64,000 bases of DNA from Sycobia sp. Sy_11 (Eukaryota; Arthropoda; Insecta; Hymenoptera; Epichrysomallidae). The position numbers and the translations under genes are program-made. The stretch lies in NCBI GenBank assembly GCA_018907035.1, contig JACCIC010000015.1, positions 2,482,001 through 2,546,000 on the forward strand, read 5' to 3'. Positions within the stretch are counted from its first letter, which is position 1. Every line of letters begins with the position of its first letter. The notes beneath the pieces are model-generated. The model did no database searches. It was not told where the DNA came from and worked only from the letters and a program-made list of their open reading frames with translations. Below, in pieces: positions 13,316 through 25,125 of this stretch.

Positions 13316-13382
13316 CAAAATTACTGTGACTGGTTAAAGGTTTCTATTTAAATCCGTCTATACAACGCAATAAATAAATAAT

Positions 13383-13386
<4 letters not shown>

Positions 13387-13432
<46 letters not shown>
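13387..13432. repeat. (TA)n microsatellite
   Basis: About 46 bp of alternating TA. Confidence 0.95.
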
Positions 13433-13435
<3 letters not shown>

Positions 13436-16400
13436 AACTAAGATTGGCAACTTATTCTTTCACTTTCGGAACAACCCCAGGGATGTGCCCGGAGGGCCCA
13501 GCTATATCAAAACAAAAATGACAACTATAAGCAATAATTTTAGTGTGTATCTTGTTTTTAATAAATCTTTGTTATAATATTTTGAATTCAGTCTGTTCGT
13601 GAAACTACATTCAGGTTATTCTTAGTATTAGCCGGCACACATTTCGTGGATCAAAACAAATGTGTATCTTGCCGTTTTGTTTACGCTGGAACAAATGTAG
13701 TTTGGTTCGTGCGGTAGTAAATACAAAAACTCGCATTCGCTGATGTTCTAAGTTTACGGAAAAAGAATATAAAATCACGGTGTTAATTGTTAAAAAGTGT
13801 ATCATAGTCTAATCAATGATGGTCCGAAAGTCAAACAGGCTGCATTTTGTTTTCGAGTCTCAGATATCCAAATATCAAGTTATTTTTCACCTACACCATT
13901 TATCATGGCGTTACATCAATAAAGAAAACATTTTTCACAAATTTTTTGGAAACTAAAAAATAAAATAAAAGTTGCAGATCGCAAAATTCTACATTTATCT
14001 TCTTTTTGTTATACAATTTTTTATCAATTTAAACTCCTGTTTTATAAGAAAAACTAAATCTTGATTTTTCGTACTTACATAAACATACACATATATCAGC
14101 ATATGCAAAGGCACTGCTACTGTGTGTCGGTATAGAGCGAGTGTCACAATAAACGTTTTGTCAGTCTACAAAGAGTCCAGGATTCCAGAATAAGTCGAAT
14201 ATGAGGACAAACAGCATGTTTTAGCAGAAACTTTTTTTATTAATTTTCCTAAGCTAATCACGATCCGTATCGTTTTTGCTCTATTCATGCTCGACTCGTC
14301 ATGCTTAAAAATAAAAATGAAAAAAACGGATGCATTGGACATTTTGTAAGCCTTTTACTTTTCAACTTGAATTTCGAACCCTGGGTCTTGTTCAAAATCG
14401 AATGCCGACTCAATTTGTGTAAGGTATAATTTCGATATTCAATTACAAACTGTATTATTGGTGCTGATCAAATAAAAAATTAAATCTTAATAACATAACA
14501 ATTATTTATTCTTTTAAACAATTGCAAAATGTTAATTATTATTAATTATATAAAAATATTATTAATTATATAATTAAAAATTTAGTATTACTTTTATTAT
14601 ATAAGCCTTTAAAAAGCTCACACAGTCCCAATTTTGATAAAAATTTCTATACTTTGTTGTTTGGGGGTGTAAATTGTTAAAATTTCAGACTGAAGTAAAA
14701 GCTTTCAACAATTCTTAATAGGCACGGAATTTTCAAATTCGAGTCAAAGGCGCAAAATAAATAAATTCAGCAACATAAAAAAGCAAATTGAAATTTTACG
14801 TATGGATCTGAAAAGTTTAAAGTTTAATTCAAATGTCGAATTAAAGCCCCCAACGAAACTTATAGTTACACTAATAATGTATTCTGGCTCTGACTAATTA
14901 ATTACATATTGATGATGCAGAAATAGAATTAAGTCTAAAGAATCGATGTTCGTTTAAAAAAGTTAAATACAGATTTGAATTAGAATTAGAATTAGAACGA
15001 CTGATTTTGTATCAAATCAAAAAAATGCAAAGAAAGTGATAATACAATGTGTTCTATAATAGTATTAATTTGTAAGATTAATAATGCAATGATAATTAAG
15101 TTTTCAAAATAATGATTAGACTTTTTCTGATTATTTCGATAGCCAATTGTGAAAACGAATTTCAGTATTGAAAAGAATAAAAGATTCACATAAATCCATT
15201 GTACTCAATAAAAAGTTATCTTCATTGTCTATTTTTCTATCGAAAAGGAGTTACTCCAATTGCTTAGATTTGATTATTTAATAAGGGATTTTTTAATATT
15301 AAAAGCAGAAAAAATGTACAGTTAGATTTCTAGTTTTATTTTTTCTTTTTGTTTAGATTTAAATAAATTTTTATCGTTTGTTTAATTGAAATTATTTATT
15401 TAAAATTCTTGTTCCTAGCGAAATTCCTTAGCGACGAAACATAATCATTTCTCCATAAGTTCTACCAAATACAACTTTAATAAAGGGAGCTCTCTGTAAT
15501 TTTAGTTTCACACCCGCTAAATACCGTCATTCGATCGTGGTTTCTCATACTTGACATTTTTTTATGGAATGGCGAAAATCGCCGTGGTAATACAACAACA
15601 ATCATTAAACTAGCCCTTTAAAAGTCGAATCAACTTCTCATAATAAATGATCAACAAAAACGAAATAGCCGAGTGTTCATTGATTTCGGAGATGTAGTGG
15701 TGAATACAAGTTTTTACAGTTTTAAATTAGTTAATGAATTCGGTTCTATTAAGATTCCAATTTCGGTGCTAATCGTTTTTTAGAAGCAGTATTTAATCAG
15801 GTATCAGTATATCAGCAACAATTTCGCACAAATCTTGTTAAAACCTAAAATATTATTTCAATTATTACTCGCACGTTCGTTTTACTTGTTGATAGCTTAT
15901 GTTATCTTAAGTAACTTTAGTCTTTGCTCTTTCAACACGTTTCAATATTTTTACAACTATTTCAAAAGTTGTAACTTCAACGGTGTTTCTGGAGCTGGTT
16001 CATTGTTTATGTTCATGTGTCACTAACTTTCAGCTTACATTTTTCTGGTTTAATGATAATTGAAAAACTCATTTTATTCAATGCTGAAAAGAGTAACTGA
16101 AGGTTATAAAATAACGTATGAACATAAATTATGATCCTGCTCTAGAAACCTCGTCGAAGTGACAACTTCTGAAATAATTGAAAAAATATTGAATTGTGTT
16201 GAAAGACCACAGACTGAAATTACTTCATTCAAATACTGTCAATTAAATACTAATCAAACTATTGGCAATGATTGAAATTTTGGACATAATCTCGAAGGGC
16301 GCTTCTTATAGCCATATTACTTTCCTGTACAAGAAATTACTTGCGCTTGACGCGGCTGTGCAAAGGCCAAAAAAAGAAAAAAATAGATAAGTAAATTATA

Positions 16401-17640
16401 TTCTATGAAGAAAGATTTAAATTCAATTATTTGGTACGATATTTAAATTATCAGTATACCTAATAATAAGCATATTTTATATCTATATATTATAACTAAA
16501 TTTGCAAGCTGAGTGTTTGGAAATAGATAGTCATACATATGTGGTTCAGGTTAATAAAAGTTGAAAGATTTAATTAATTCTGTCCAAATACTTAGTTTAC
16601 ATAATGAACTAGAATTTTGTCACATAGAAAGAAACAGTAGCATGAAATGATTATTATATAAAGACAAATTCATCGGCGTGTCGCAATATTTTAAAATTAA
16701 ATAAATACTCTAATCTAAAATTAATAAATAAATTGGAATAAATTGTATCAACTAAATATCGTTTTGTAATAGAGCTATAATTAAATGGTAAAACCTATTA
16801 CTTTTTCATAATAAATTACCTATTTTCCAAATCTAAAGTTACGACTTTTTCATCAGACAGATATAGAATTATTAATAGACTTTTCATATTTTCATATTTT
16901 ATATATTAATTCATATATTAATCATACCGATTATTAAAGTAACTTGGCGCCGACAAAAAATATATTTTTGTGCTATATTTAACTCTAATTAAAATTATTT
17001 TGATGCAATAAATTACAAGAATGCACTTATTCATTCAATGAAAAAAGATAAAAATAAGAGATCAAAAATAGTGAAATTCTATGCTTTTGTTTATTATAGT
17101 TTTAGATATATTTGTTTTCTTTTTTTGTCTAATTTTCATTCGTTATAATACATTTTCATTACTATTGGAGCAATGTTTACTTACCATATAAAACTGTGTT
17201 CTATTAGTAGAGTTATTATAATTAGTAATTCGTGCCCATATCTTTTCTTTTTTAATATAAAGTAAATAGAGAAGAAAAGACAGATATGGACGAAAATTGG
17301 TGGAATATTTTGATTGAATATTCGAATGTCAGCGTGGCATAGAAGTATCGGAAGTGAAAAAATTAATTTCTTGAATATTTTATTTTATTTTAATGTCGTT
17401 AATAATTAGATGTAAACAACCATCGGCCCAGTATCACAAATATTATTTAATATTCTACAAATATAGGTTATAACTATACTGAGAATTGCCTTGTACTGGC
17501 ACTTCTAATCTTTATTCGAAATTAAAGATCTATGGAATTATATATTTTAATTATATGTTGACTGTATACATATAATTACATATATTTTTTCAGAATTTGA
17601 AAGAATAAGTTTTAAAAACTTACTTTATTCAATTAGCATA
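13433..17640. other. AT-rich intergenic DNA
   Basis: No supported gene. A short GC-richer patch (about 13470-13500) and an imperfect hairpin at about 17228-17297 (arms of roughly 20-25 bp, loop near 20 nt) are the only structures noted. The first exon of the serine protease homologue downstream is expected somewhere here but was not found. Confidence 0.5.
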
Positions 17641-17688
17641 CGTTAACCATTTGACATGACATGGTAGATATATTTTTTGACATTTCAG

Positions 17689-19393
17689 TTTCAGCCTTAA
17701 ACAAAGAAAGTATCTTCGGCGGCCTTTTAGCATTTCAACCGAATCATAGGTACCAAGTGGCAATTTTGGGCAGAGAGAATGACTCCTTTACCGATTATCT
17801 AATCTGCGGTGGCGCCATCATTGAAGCGCAATATGTATTGACTGCCGCGCAATGCTTCGTTAATGAGACTGGCCATTTAAAAGAACTTAGTTTCTCAGTC
17901 GTGGCCGCCAAAAGTAATTTAATCGAGGCATTAGGTGTTCGAATACTAGTTGATAAAATTTATACGCCTTACTACGGCGGCGTTTACACTTTAGCTAATA
18001 TTGCCGTGTTGAGGGTAAGAATACTTTTGATGCAGTTCTAATACTTGCGAGGTAATACTATTTTAAAAGTGAAAAGTTTTTATTTCGTAAATTTTTACTA
18101 GAGAATATGAAATGGAACGTCAAGTCGAACACGAAAGAATAGATTATTTACAAATTATAAAAACGTAAGCAAAGAATAAAAACTCTTTTATTTAATTTAC
18201 ATAGAGATTGTAGGCCGTGTAAAATAAAAAAAAATAAATTTCAAAATAAAGAAAAAATTTGTTTATAAAATAAAAGGTTTATTCTGAATACAAAATTTTT
18301 TATATATTAGAATTAGAAAATAAAGTTTGAAATTACGCACCTACTATATCGATTATTAAAAAACACTTTGAAGTAATCTTTGCAAACAATTGTTTTCAAA
18401 ATATATCAATTTAATAGAGTGTTTTCTTTAGAATTATTAATCAACGTTTCAGATTCCATAATTATTGAGTAGACATCTATGATTAAACTAATAGAAACTT
18501 CTAGGGTTGTTTTTAAAGTCTTGTAACACAAATTACATTTGTGTCATTGTATTATTGTTCCAATGAATTATTAAATTCTTGAGTGTAACTAATTTAAAGT
18601 AAATAACTAAAGACATATATTAAAGCACTGCATAAAATAATGTCCATCCTATTTGAAATCTTATTTGCAATTAATTACATAATCAATTTTACGCTAATAA
18701 TAATATAGAGGGCTAAACTGTAGGTGAGAAATGAGTGTATAATTAATAAAAAAGGGTTATAATTAATACTTTCTAGTTGAAATACAAATTCGACTTGTTG
18801 AATAATCCTTCCGTAAGTAGAATTCCGATACCACTGAGCCAGATCCAGTACAATACTTCAGGCACTGTAGCTGGATATGCGTGCAAGTTTGTCGATTCAT
18901 ACAAGAGCAATACGATCCAGGGCAATAAGGATTATCAACTAAAATATGGATTCGTTCAAATATTAAGTGACGAGGACTGCAAAAAGAATTATCCAAGTAT
19001 TATTGCTACCATTCAGAAGTGTGGCGTAATGATACCAGACTTTCGACGACAACCCTGCGGTCTTTGTCCAGTAAGTCAAATTCTATCGATTGTTGCTATT
19101 TAATGTTCACTTTGTCTTAAAATCGCAAACTTTTTTTATAGTTTTTATAAATATTTTTTACACTTTTACAGTCCGACATTGGCAATCCACTTGTTGTCAA
19201 TGATAATCTTATAGCCGTTGCAAGTAAAACTTCTCCGAATTGCGATGACACTACTCATGGTGCTATATACATTAACGTACTGTCGTACCGATATTGGATC
19301 GACTTGATCGTCCAAGGATTGGGGGCATCGTCTGAAACCAAAGTCTACACTAATCGAGCACATATACTGTTAGATCTTGATTTACATTTGTAA
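17689..19393 (+). CDS. Catalytically dead trypsin-fold serine protease homologue (5' exon not found)
   Basis: This is an S1-family (chymotrypsin fold) protein in three visible exons: 17689 (or 17695)-18014, 18777-19070 and 19172-19393 (TAA). Introns are GT-AG and both junctions are phase 0. The mature start reads IFGG in place of IVGG. The catalytic His motif reads TAAQC (Gln codon 17850-17852), the Asp motif reads NIAVL (Asn codon 17997-17999), and the Ser motif reads SDIGNPL (Ile codon 19178-19180). The whole triad is therefore replaced, and the protein should bind rather than cut. Most fold cysteines remain. Family members without the triad act in insect immunity, in clotting cascades and as secreted or venom components; which applies here is unknown. 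The ATG at 17661 sits inside the apparent acceptor tract and encodes no signal peptide. A 5' signal exon ending in phase 1 is expected upstream. An AATAAA follows the stop at about 19452. Confidence 0.82.
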
Positions 19394-19950
19394 AAATTTA
19401 CTTAAAGTGAATAGCATAGGTTTTTTTAGTTAATAACTTAAAATTAATATAAAATAAAAATTATATAAGTAATTTAATTTAAATTATATGACGAAAAATA
19501 TAGAAAATCTTCTATTGAAAATTCAAACTTTGTTTTTCTTAAAAGCAGTGCCAGACTTGAGTTTCAGAAACTTCTGAACATTTTTGTTGGTTCGTTAATC
19601 CTATTTTCCTGATGTTTAAATTCTATATTCAGTTCAAACCTTGTGTCCTTCAGAAAAATGTTTTTTATATAATAATTTTTTCTGGAATTATAGGTACTTC
19701 CGTAACTGAGTTTATTTTCAACTTAGTTTTGGAATTATTTATTTTGACCAATATATAATGAGGGCCTACTCTAGTTTTTCCCACTATATATATTTTGTAT
19801 AGACTTCTTTTCCTATCCATATTTATATGGGTTGTTTCTCGCGAGATTCTTTCCTCGGAACTAATACTACTATTGCATTAACTCACGTAGTCTACTATCT
19901 TTTATTATAACATTACATATATTACATCACGCTTTTAACCTTTTTTTTTT
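19394..19950. other. AT-rich intergenic DNA after the protease homologue
   Basis: It probably includes the short 3' UTR of the upstream gene up to about 19475. Nothing else is recognisable. Confidence 0.55.
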
Positions 19951-19951
19951 T

Positions 19952-20172
19952 AAAAATTCAGATATACTTCTTGGTCAATTCTAAGCACTTTTTATTATCT
20001 AACTTTTTCTTATATAACGCTTTGTTTTCGTGTAAAAAATCAAAAACCTTAACAAATTTGAGTTATGCAACTTTTGGTTTTTGATTTGTTACACAAAAAC
20101 AAAGCGTTATATAAGAAAAAGTTAGAGAATAAAAAGTGCTTAGAACTGACCAAGAAGTCTATCTGAATTTTT
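19952..20172. repeat. Long near-perfect palindrome (97-bp arms, 27-nt spacer)
   Basis: The left arm (19952-20048) is almost an exact reverse complement of the right arm (20076-20172), with only a handful of mismatches. A shared core includes AGCACTTTTTAT and TATAACGCTTTGTTTT. A partial third copy (about 20278-20298, TTGGTTCTAAGCACTTTTTA) lies just downstream in the orientation of the left arm. Transcription would give a long hairpin RNA. It may be a foldback element, the inverted junction of two repeat copies, or a hairpin-RNA locus. No coding frame runs through it. Confidence 0.9.
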
Positions 20173-20735
20173 TCGAGACGATTCGATGAATTTTTCCAAT
20201 TTGTCATAAATTGCCAATTGACAAAAATAGAAAAGTTGCTCAAAACTCAATGAAAAAATTTAGACATATTTTTTGATTGGTTCTAAGCACTTTTTATCTT
20301 ATTTATTTTTTCGTCGAATGCATTATATTCGAGAAAAAAATTCGTGAAAGTTTGGGCAAAATTTTGCGCTTCAGGGACCATTTTCTAGCAGCCATATTGA
20401 ATTTCTGAATTCGGGACAAAACTGAATTTAAAGTACAACTCATTTATGCACTCATAGTTGAAAAATAAAGCTCCGTCCTCAACGTTAACACAACAAGAAA
20501 TTGGATTTAAAAAAAAAAGGATCGAAATTTTGCATTTTTTTGTAAACGTCGCCATATTGGATTTTTGAGTGAATACTTCGCAATTCTAATATCAGAAATG
20601 GAAAGTAGAGAAAAAAATACTTAAGAAAAAATATGTTTGCTTTGAATATATCCGTGGAATATGTGATAGATTTACGGTTGAAGACAGAGTTACGATTTCT
20701 CTGTTTTGGACGTTAATGGGTTAATATACATAGAC
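20173..20735. repeat. Probable dispersed repeat with GCCATATTG words
   Basis: The region contains two related words, GCCATATTGAATTTCTGAATTC (about 20391) and GCCATATTGGATTTTTGAG (about 20551), plus the partial third copy of the palindrome arm. The repeated phrases suggest an old non-coding transposable element continuous with the palindrome. There is no coding frame. Confidence 0.4.
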
Positions 20736-20739
20736 TCTC

Positions 20740-21490
20740 ATTTAGGAAATGATTTATATCTCCACAGCGATAACAGCTCGGACCCCCGATGTTTGATGTA
20801 TACGCTGCTGCATCGATCCTCGACCTCGAGTGAATCCTCTTCTCCTTCCAGTCCATGCGTAATAGCCTGTTTATCTACGGTTTTCATCGTATTGCTTACG
20901 TTGAAACTTTCGACGACTTATCATACGTACAGTTTAGTGTTCATCGCCCTTTTCTTGTTACTTGTACTTCTGATGTCAATGTCTTTCTTAGTAGAAATTC
21001 CATAGTAGAATTTTCTAATTTTAATTATTCACAAATCATTTGATCGAGCACTTGTGATATTTTCATCTGTAAATTTACACTTGTCCGCCGTGACCTTCAG
21101 CGATGTGATATATTCTTTAATCTAATTGTTTTCTCTGTTGAAATTCATATCTATATTACTAAGTACGATGCTGAAGATTTTAAATAACCTTTGACTTTTG
21201 TTACAATAGCTTCGTATGTTTTGTTTTTGGGCTTATCAGCTTTCAATATTTTTATAATTTCTACGTAAGTTTCTGAATTTATCTTACTTAACGAACATTG
21301 TCCTTTTTCTTCGTGATTTGTTAGTTCAATTGCTATAATACATTTTATTCGTTATTAGAATCGAGTCTGTTCAGAACGTTGTTTTCTACTATATCTGACC
21401 GTAATATTAACTTTTGTTGCCCTTTATCCATTGTATCCTTTACAAATTCTTTGAATTTTTTCTGAATCTTTTTCTCATACTCTGGGTCGC
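20740..21490 (-). mobile_element. Decayed Ty3/gypsy Gag relic
   Basis: Read on the minus strand from about 21490 downward there are successive fragments in shifting frames. First is a lysine-rich stretch with EYEKKIQKKFKEFVKD. Next is a segment with ETYVEIIKILKADKPK followed by YEFQQRKQ, then YITSLKVTADKCKF. The last is a zinc-knuckle-like CYRCGDINH...C near 20770-20800, with two extra residues before the final Cys. This order (helical capsid segment, R.Q signature, LA..C.F-type helix, CCHC knuckle) is that of Ty3/gypsy Gag. Several stops and frameshifts show it is dead. No pol or LTR is recognisable nearby. Other Gag-bearing elements are possible. Confidence 0.55.
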
Positions 21491-22620
21491 CGTTAAAAAT
21501 GGACTGACTTTATTATCTATTCTTTTACAATCTATACAAACCAATATATATATATATATATACGTACTCTCATATAAAGCATATTCTGCAAAAAGATACT
21601 TTAAAACAAAATTTATTTAAAGAAAATATCAGCAAGTATTTGACTTATTTCTCATTGCAGAGCCAAAAATCTGTTGTTAGAAAGGATAAACAAGTATTCC
21701 TAACAAATAAATAAGTCATTCTTTAATATTTTATTGTATAAGAAGAGACTCCAATAAATGGATAATTATTAATAGACGAATCTTAGTCAGTACGTTTTAG
21801 AATGCGGCTATGAAATTTTTTATTATTGTTCTATTATTATAATATACAAGCCCTAATTTTCTGAAAATATAATATAATTGAAGTTGTGACAGCTAGCTTC
21901 TACTTCTCAAATAATTATATAGGCATCTTAGTTCATTACTGTTCATAAAATACAATTTCAAAAAGCAAAACCGTTTGAAGAAAAAACCAATCCTATTCAC
22001 GTCCAGCCTGGTCGTGATAATAAGAAAAGGATTGTTCAAATTTAATTTTTTTTTAAAACCTATTATTCGTTTTCTTAATACATTCTTTTCGAGAATAAAA
22101 ATCTGTAAATATTATATTATTGATGTCAAAATGTTAGATGATTGAGCTTATCCGAGTCTAAACTTTTTTAAAGAAAATCGTGATCGAAGAGTCCATGCTG
22201 TTTCTTTCACTGATTTTTTTTTGTATTCAAAACGTTAAACTTAGATCTGAATCCCCATTTTGATGAATGGGAATTTATAAATCCTTGTTTCCAAACAAAA
22301 TTAATTTTTATTTTAATATTTCAAATTTTATGTTTTAGATGCTATGAAGGTGATTATAAATAAAGCCAATCTGGCTGTCATTATATTTATAATAGTTAAT
22401 ACAAAAAACTCTAAGACAATTAAAAATATTTATTAGCTGATTATAACTGGATATAATTTTATCCGATAGATAGATCAATAAAACCCTTAAGTCAAAAGGC
22501 GTGTGTTATCTTTTCATATTTTTGTATAACGCGAAGCAAAAAATATTTCTACATCAAACTCTTAAATCGAGTTAATCTCTCATCAAATACTTATTTGATT
22601 GAAAAATTAACGTATTTAAA
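21491..22620. other. AT-rich intergenic DNA
   Basis: No supported gene. There is a short (TA)n run at about 21545-21562. Confidence 0.55.
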
Positions 22621-22624
22621 TAAT

Positions 22625-22985
22625 TAAGGCCGCTTGGCCGTAGTGGTTTTGAGAGCGCTCCCGAGTGACGAATTACCATAAAAATTGAGACGCGCAACGA
22701 TTGTCGTGCTCTTGTTCGGCGCAGGAGACGTGAAGACGTCTATACGGAAGATATGGGTGGTTAGAAAAGGAAGTTATTAAATAAAAACAAGTAGTAAACT
22801 CGAGTCAAGTATATGTGCAATAATAAATAATACTTTACGAAAAACAACCGTACGAAACTCGTCGATACGCACTCGAGCAAAGTACCTCGGGGATACATGC
22901 GTGCAAGAATGTACCCGCACGGCAAGGGGTCTCGCCGTACAGTGAGTAAAATAGTGAATAAAATGGTCAAAGTAAAAGATTAAGT
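22625..22985. other. Unexplained GC-richer island, possibly SINE- or transposon-derived
   Basis: The composition shifts sharply here. At 22635-22665 the plus strand reads TTGGCCGTAGTGGTTTTGAG, which resembles a tRNA A-box region. I find no convincing B box about 40 nt further on, so a tRNA gene is not supported. The minus strand has a 69-codon frame (22970-22761) with no recognisable domain. A degraded tRNA-derived SINE or a transposon end are the leading options. Confidence 0.3.
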
Positions 22986-23940
22986 CGCATTAAAAAAAAT
23001 AAAAAAACTCTTGGTCTTGATGAAAATTGTGATCTTCGTTATGGCCTTTGAAATAGGATTCTGCTTTTTTCGACCCCTATAAGTCGCAACCATTTTATTC
23101 TAAGGTTTTTAAATGGAAAAAGCTCAATTGATAATTTACCGAATTCTGTAGGAGAGCTTAGAAAATTTCGTCGTAACAAGTTGATATGCAATTTCAGAGT
23201 ATAATTTTAATATGTCTAGATAATAATTATAGGCTAGTATTCAATTTTTTGTTAATACATGCTAAGATTGTAATGTGCTTGAATACTTTTAAAAGGGAAA
23301 CAATCATACTTCTACACGGTTACAGAGTTTAGTTGGGTCACTGATTACCCATCTTGAAACATATATAGAGAAAAAATGACGAATTCATTATGGCGCACTG
23401 AAATATAAAAAATGTAGAATACAAAAATTGAAGATACATTCTCATTCTACACATAATTTTAAATATGAAGTGCTTCTTGTAGATTTTTGACAAAATGCCC
23501 AGTTTACGCAGTAAAAATGATTAAAGTTAATTTTCAGTACACGTCAACAAGGTCGGGGTGAAAAATCTTTTGGGACCCCTTAATGCTTTAAATGCGATAC
23601 ACAATATTAATTTATTAATATTGTAGATATAAAAATTATCAAAGACGTTATAAATTTTTTTTTTATTAATAATATTAACAAATATATTGATTTTATCATA
23701 GAAAAATGAGCTTCAAAACAATAATGTTGCACAATAGTTATAATAGTCCAAAACAAATAAATATAGATATATTTTTGTTTAATTTAGCTTTATTAACAAT
23801 AAATCAATACGTGAAACATGATTTTGAAAAGCTTAAGTTTTTATTTGAAAACTAATTCAGGGCTAAGTGGTAAAGACCATGTGTATACTATCTATAAATG
23901 TCCTTTGCTGAGACCAAATCGAAGATTAATTCTACATTTA
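22986..23940. other. AT-rich intergenic DNA
   Basis: Nothing recognisable on either strand. Confidence 0.55.
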
Positions 23941-23946
23941 CACTGA

Positions 23947-24785
23947 AGACTGCTTTTAACTAGAACTGGAAATAAGACACGAGTATTTCAACACTCGAGC
24001 GGCACAAGCTGTTCGATCTACAACTCATTGAGCCACTCGAGCCGATTGAACAGTAAAAAATTACAAGTTGGTGCTGTAAAGTTTTCGATATTTGAACAAC
24101 TCGACACATATATTATTTACACACATGAATTTTTCGTTCGAGCTTTATTACTCGATGTCTAGTACGCGGACGGTTTCCACGGGCAGTTTTGCAAATACTA
24201 CAGTACGGATACGAAAGTTCCCATCAACAACATAACAACAGACCTATACGAAGTCATATACTACCGTTGGAATACGAAATTCATCGTAAAAGATGCACCG
24301 ATAGACCTACATAGCATTTACAACCGCCCGAACGTGAAAGTAATCCAAGCAGAAGTCGTCCGAGTATACCTGGACATCCAATAATACTAAAGAATCTGAT
24401 AGAGAGATACTATGAGTATGACTATATATAGTTTCTATTATCTACGAGTATCCCATTGGGAATGTAGTATATTACGACCTTGGCCAGAAAGTTTAATTTC
24501 ACGCACTTCAGGGCATTCAACTTTCTAGCGTAGTGTCGTATACAATTTTTCTTGCTCCCCAACCGAAAGTACAACTATATGAATAATTAATGCAAATTAT
24601 TGGACTGGAAATATTTTGAATAATATTAATATATCATTCGCAGGATATTTTTGCAGAACTATCGATAATTGATGCCTGCCCAATATTTGCAGAACCGAGG
24701 CAAAATTGTGGTTATGCTGTGTGGAGAGGGCATGAAAAACATAAAAATATATTAAAAAAGAAAAGAACAAAAAGTCGTTAGGTGA
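23947..24785 (+). pseudogene. Unidentified coding-like relic: ATG-less open frames
   Basis: The plus strand is open for 71 codons (23947-24159), meets one TAG (24160-24162), then in the same frame stays open for 73 more codons to TAA at 24382-24384. Neither part has an ATG start. The second part has balanced composition and varied, protein-like content (for example DLYEVIYYRW and VIQAEVVRVYLDI). Composition drops back to AT-rich immediately after the TAA. About 250 bp later, after an acceptor-like CAG (about 24643), another ATG-less frame reads to TAG near 24783 and includes CGYAVWRGHEKHK. I recognise no family. Old transposon, integrated virus fragment or broken host gene are all possible. 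Confidence 0.35.
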
Positions 24786-24789
24786 AAAT

Positions 24790-25076
24790 ATTAAATAAAA
24801 ATATAAGTTAATTGAATAAACTCAAATCTCAAATATACAACAATCGAATCTCAAAATTATGAAGGATACACACTTTCGCGACCTTCATCATATATATGTT
24901 TTGTCACATTTAGTCAATATTATCAGTAGAAAAAAGAAAGAAAAAATATCATTTTCATTTTTTCGATATACTGTTTTTGCTATATATTCTAAAACTTTAT
25001 TTAATAATTCATATCATTGAAATCTCTATTGATACATCATTATGCTTTTAAATCATTCCTAATGTAGATCAATATA

Positions 25077-25125
<49 letters not shown>

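Noticed and set aside
14360..14385. Possible RNA polymerase III B box (GGGTTCGAAATTC on the minus strand)
   Set aside because: The required CC at the 3' end of the box is missing and no A box is present at the right distance.
17661..17688. ATG at 17661 as the true start of the serine protease homologue
   Set aside because: It lies within a pyrimidine-rich acceptor tract, encodes no signal peptide, and the exon more likely begins at 17689 or 17695 after CAG.
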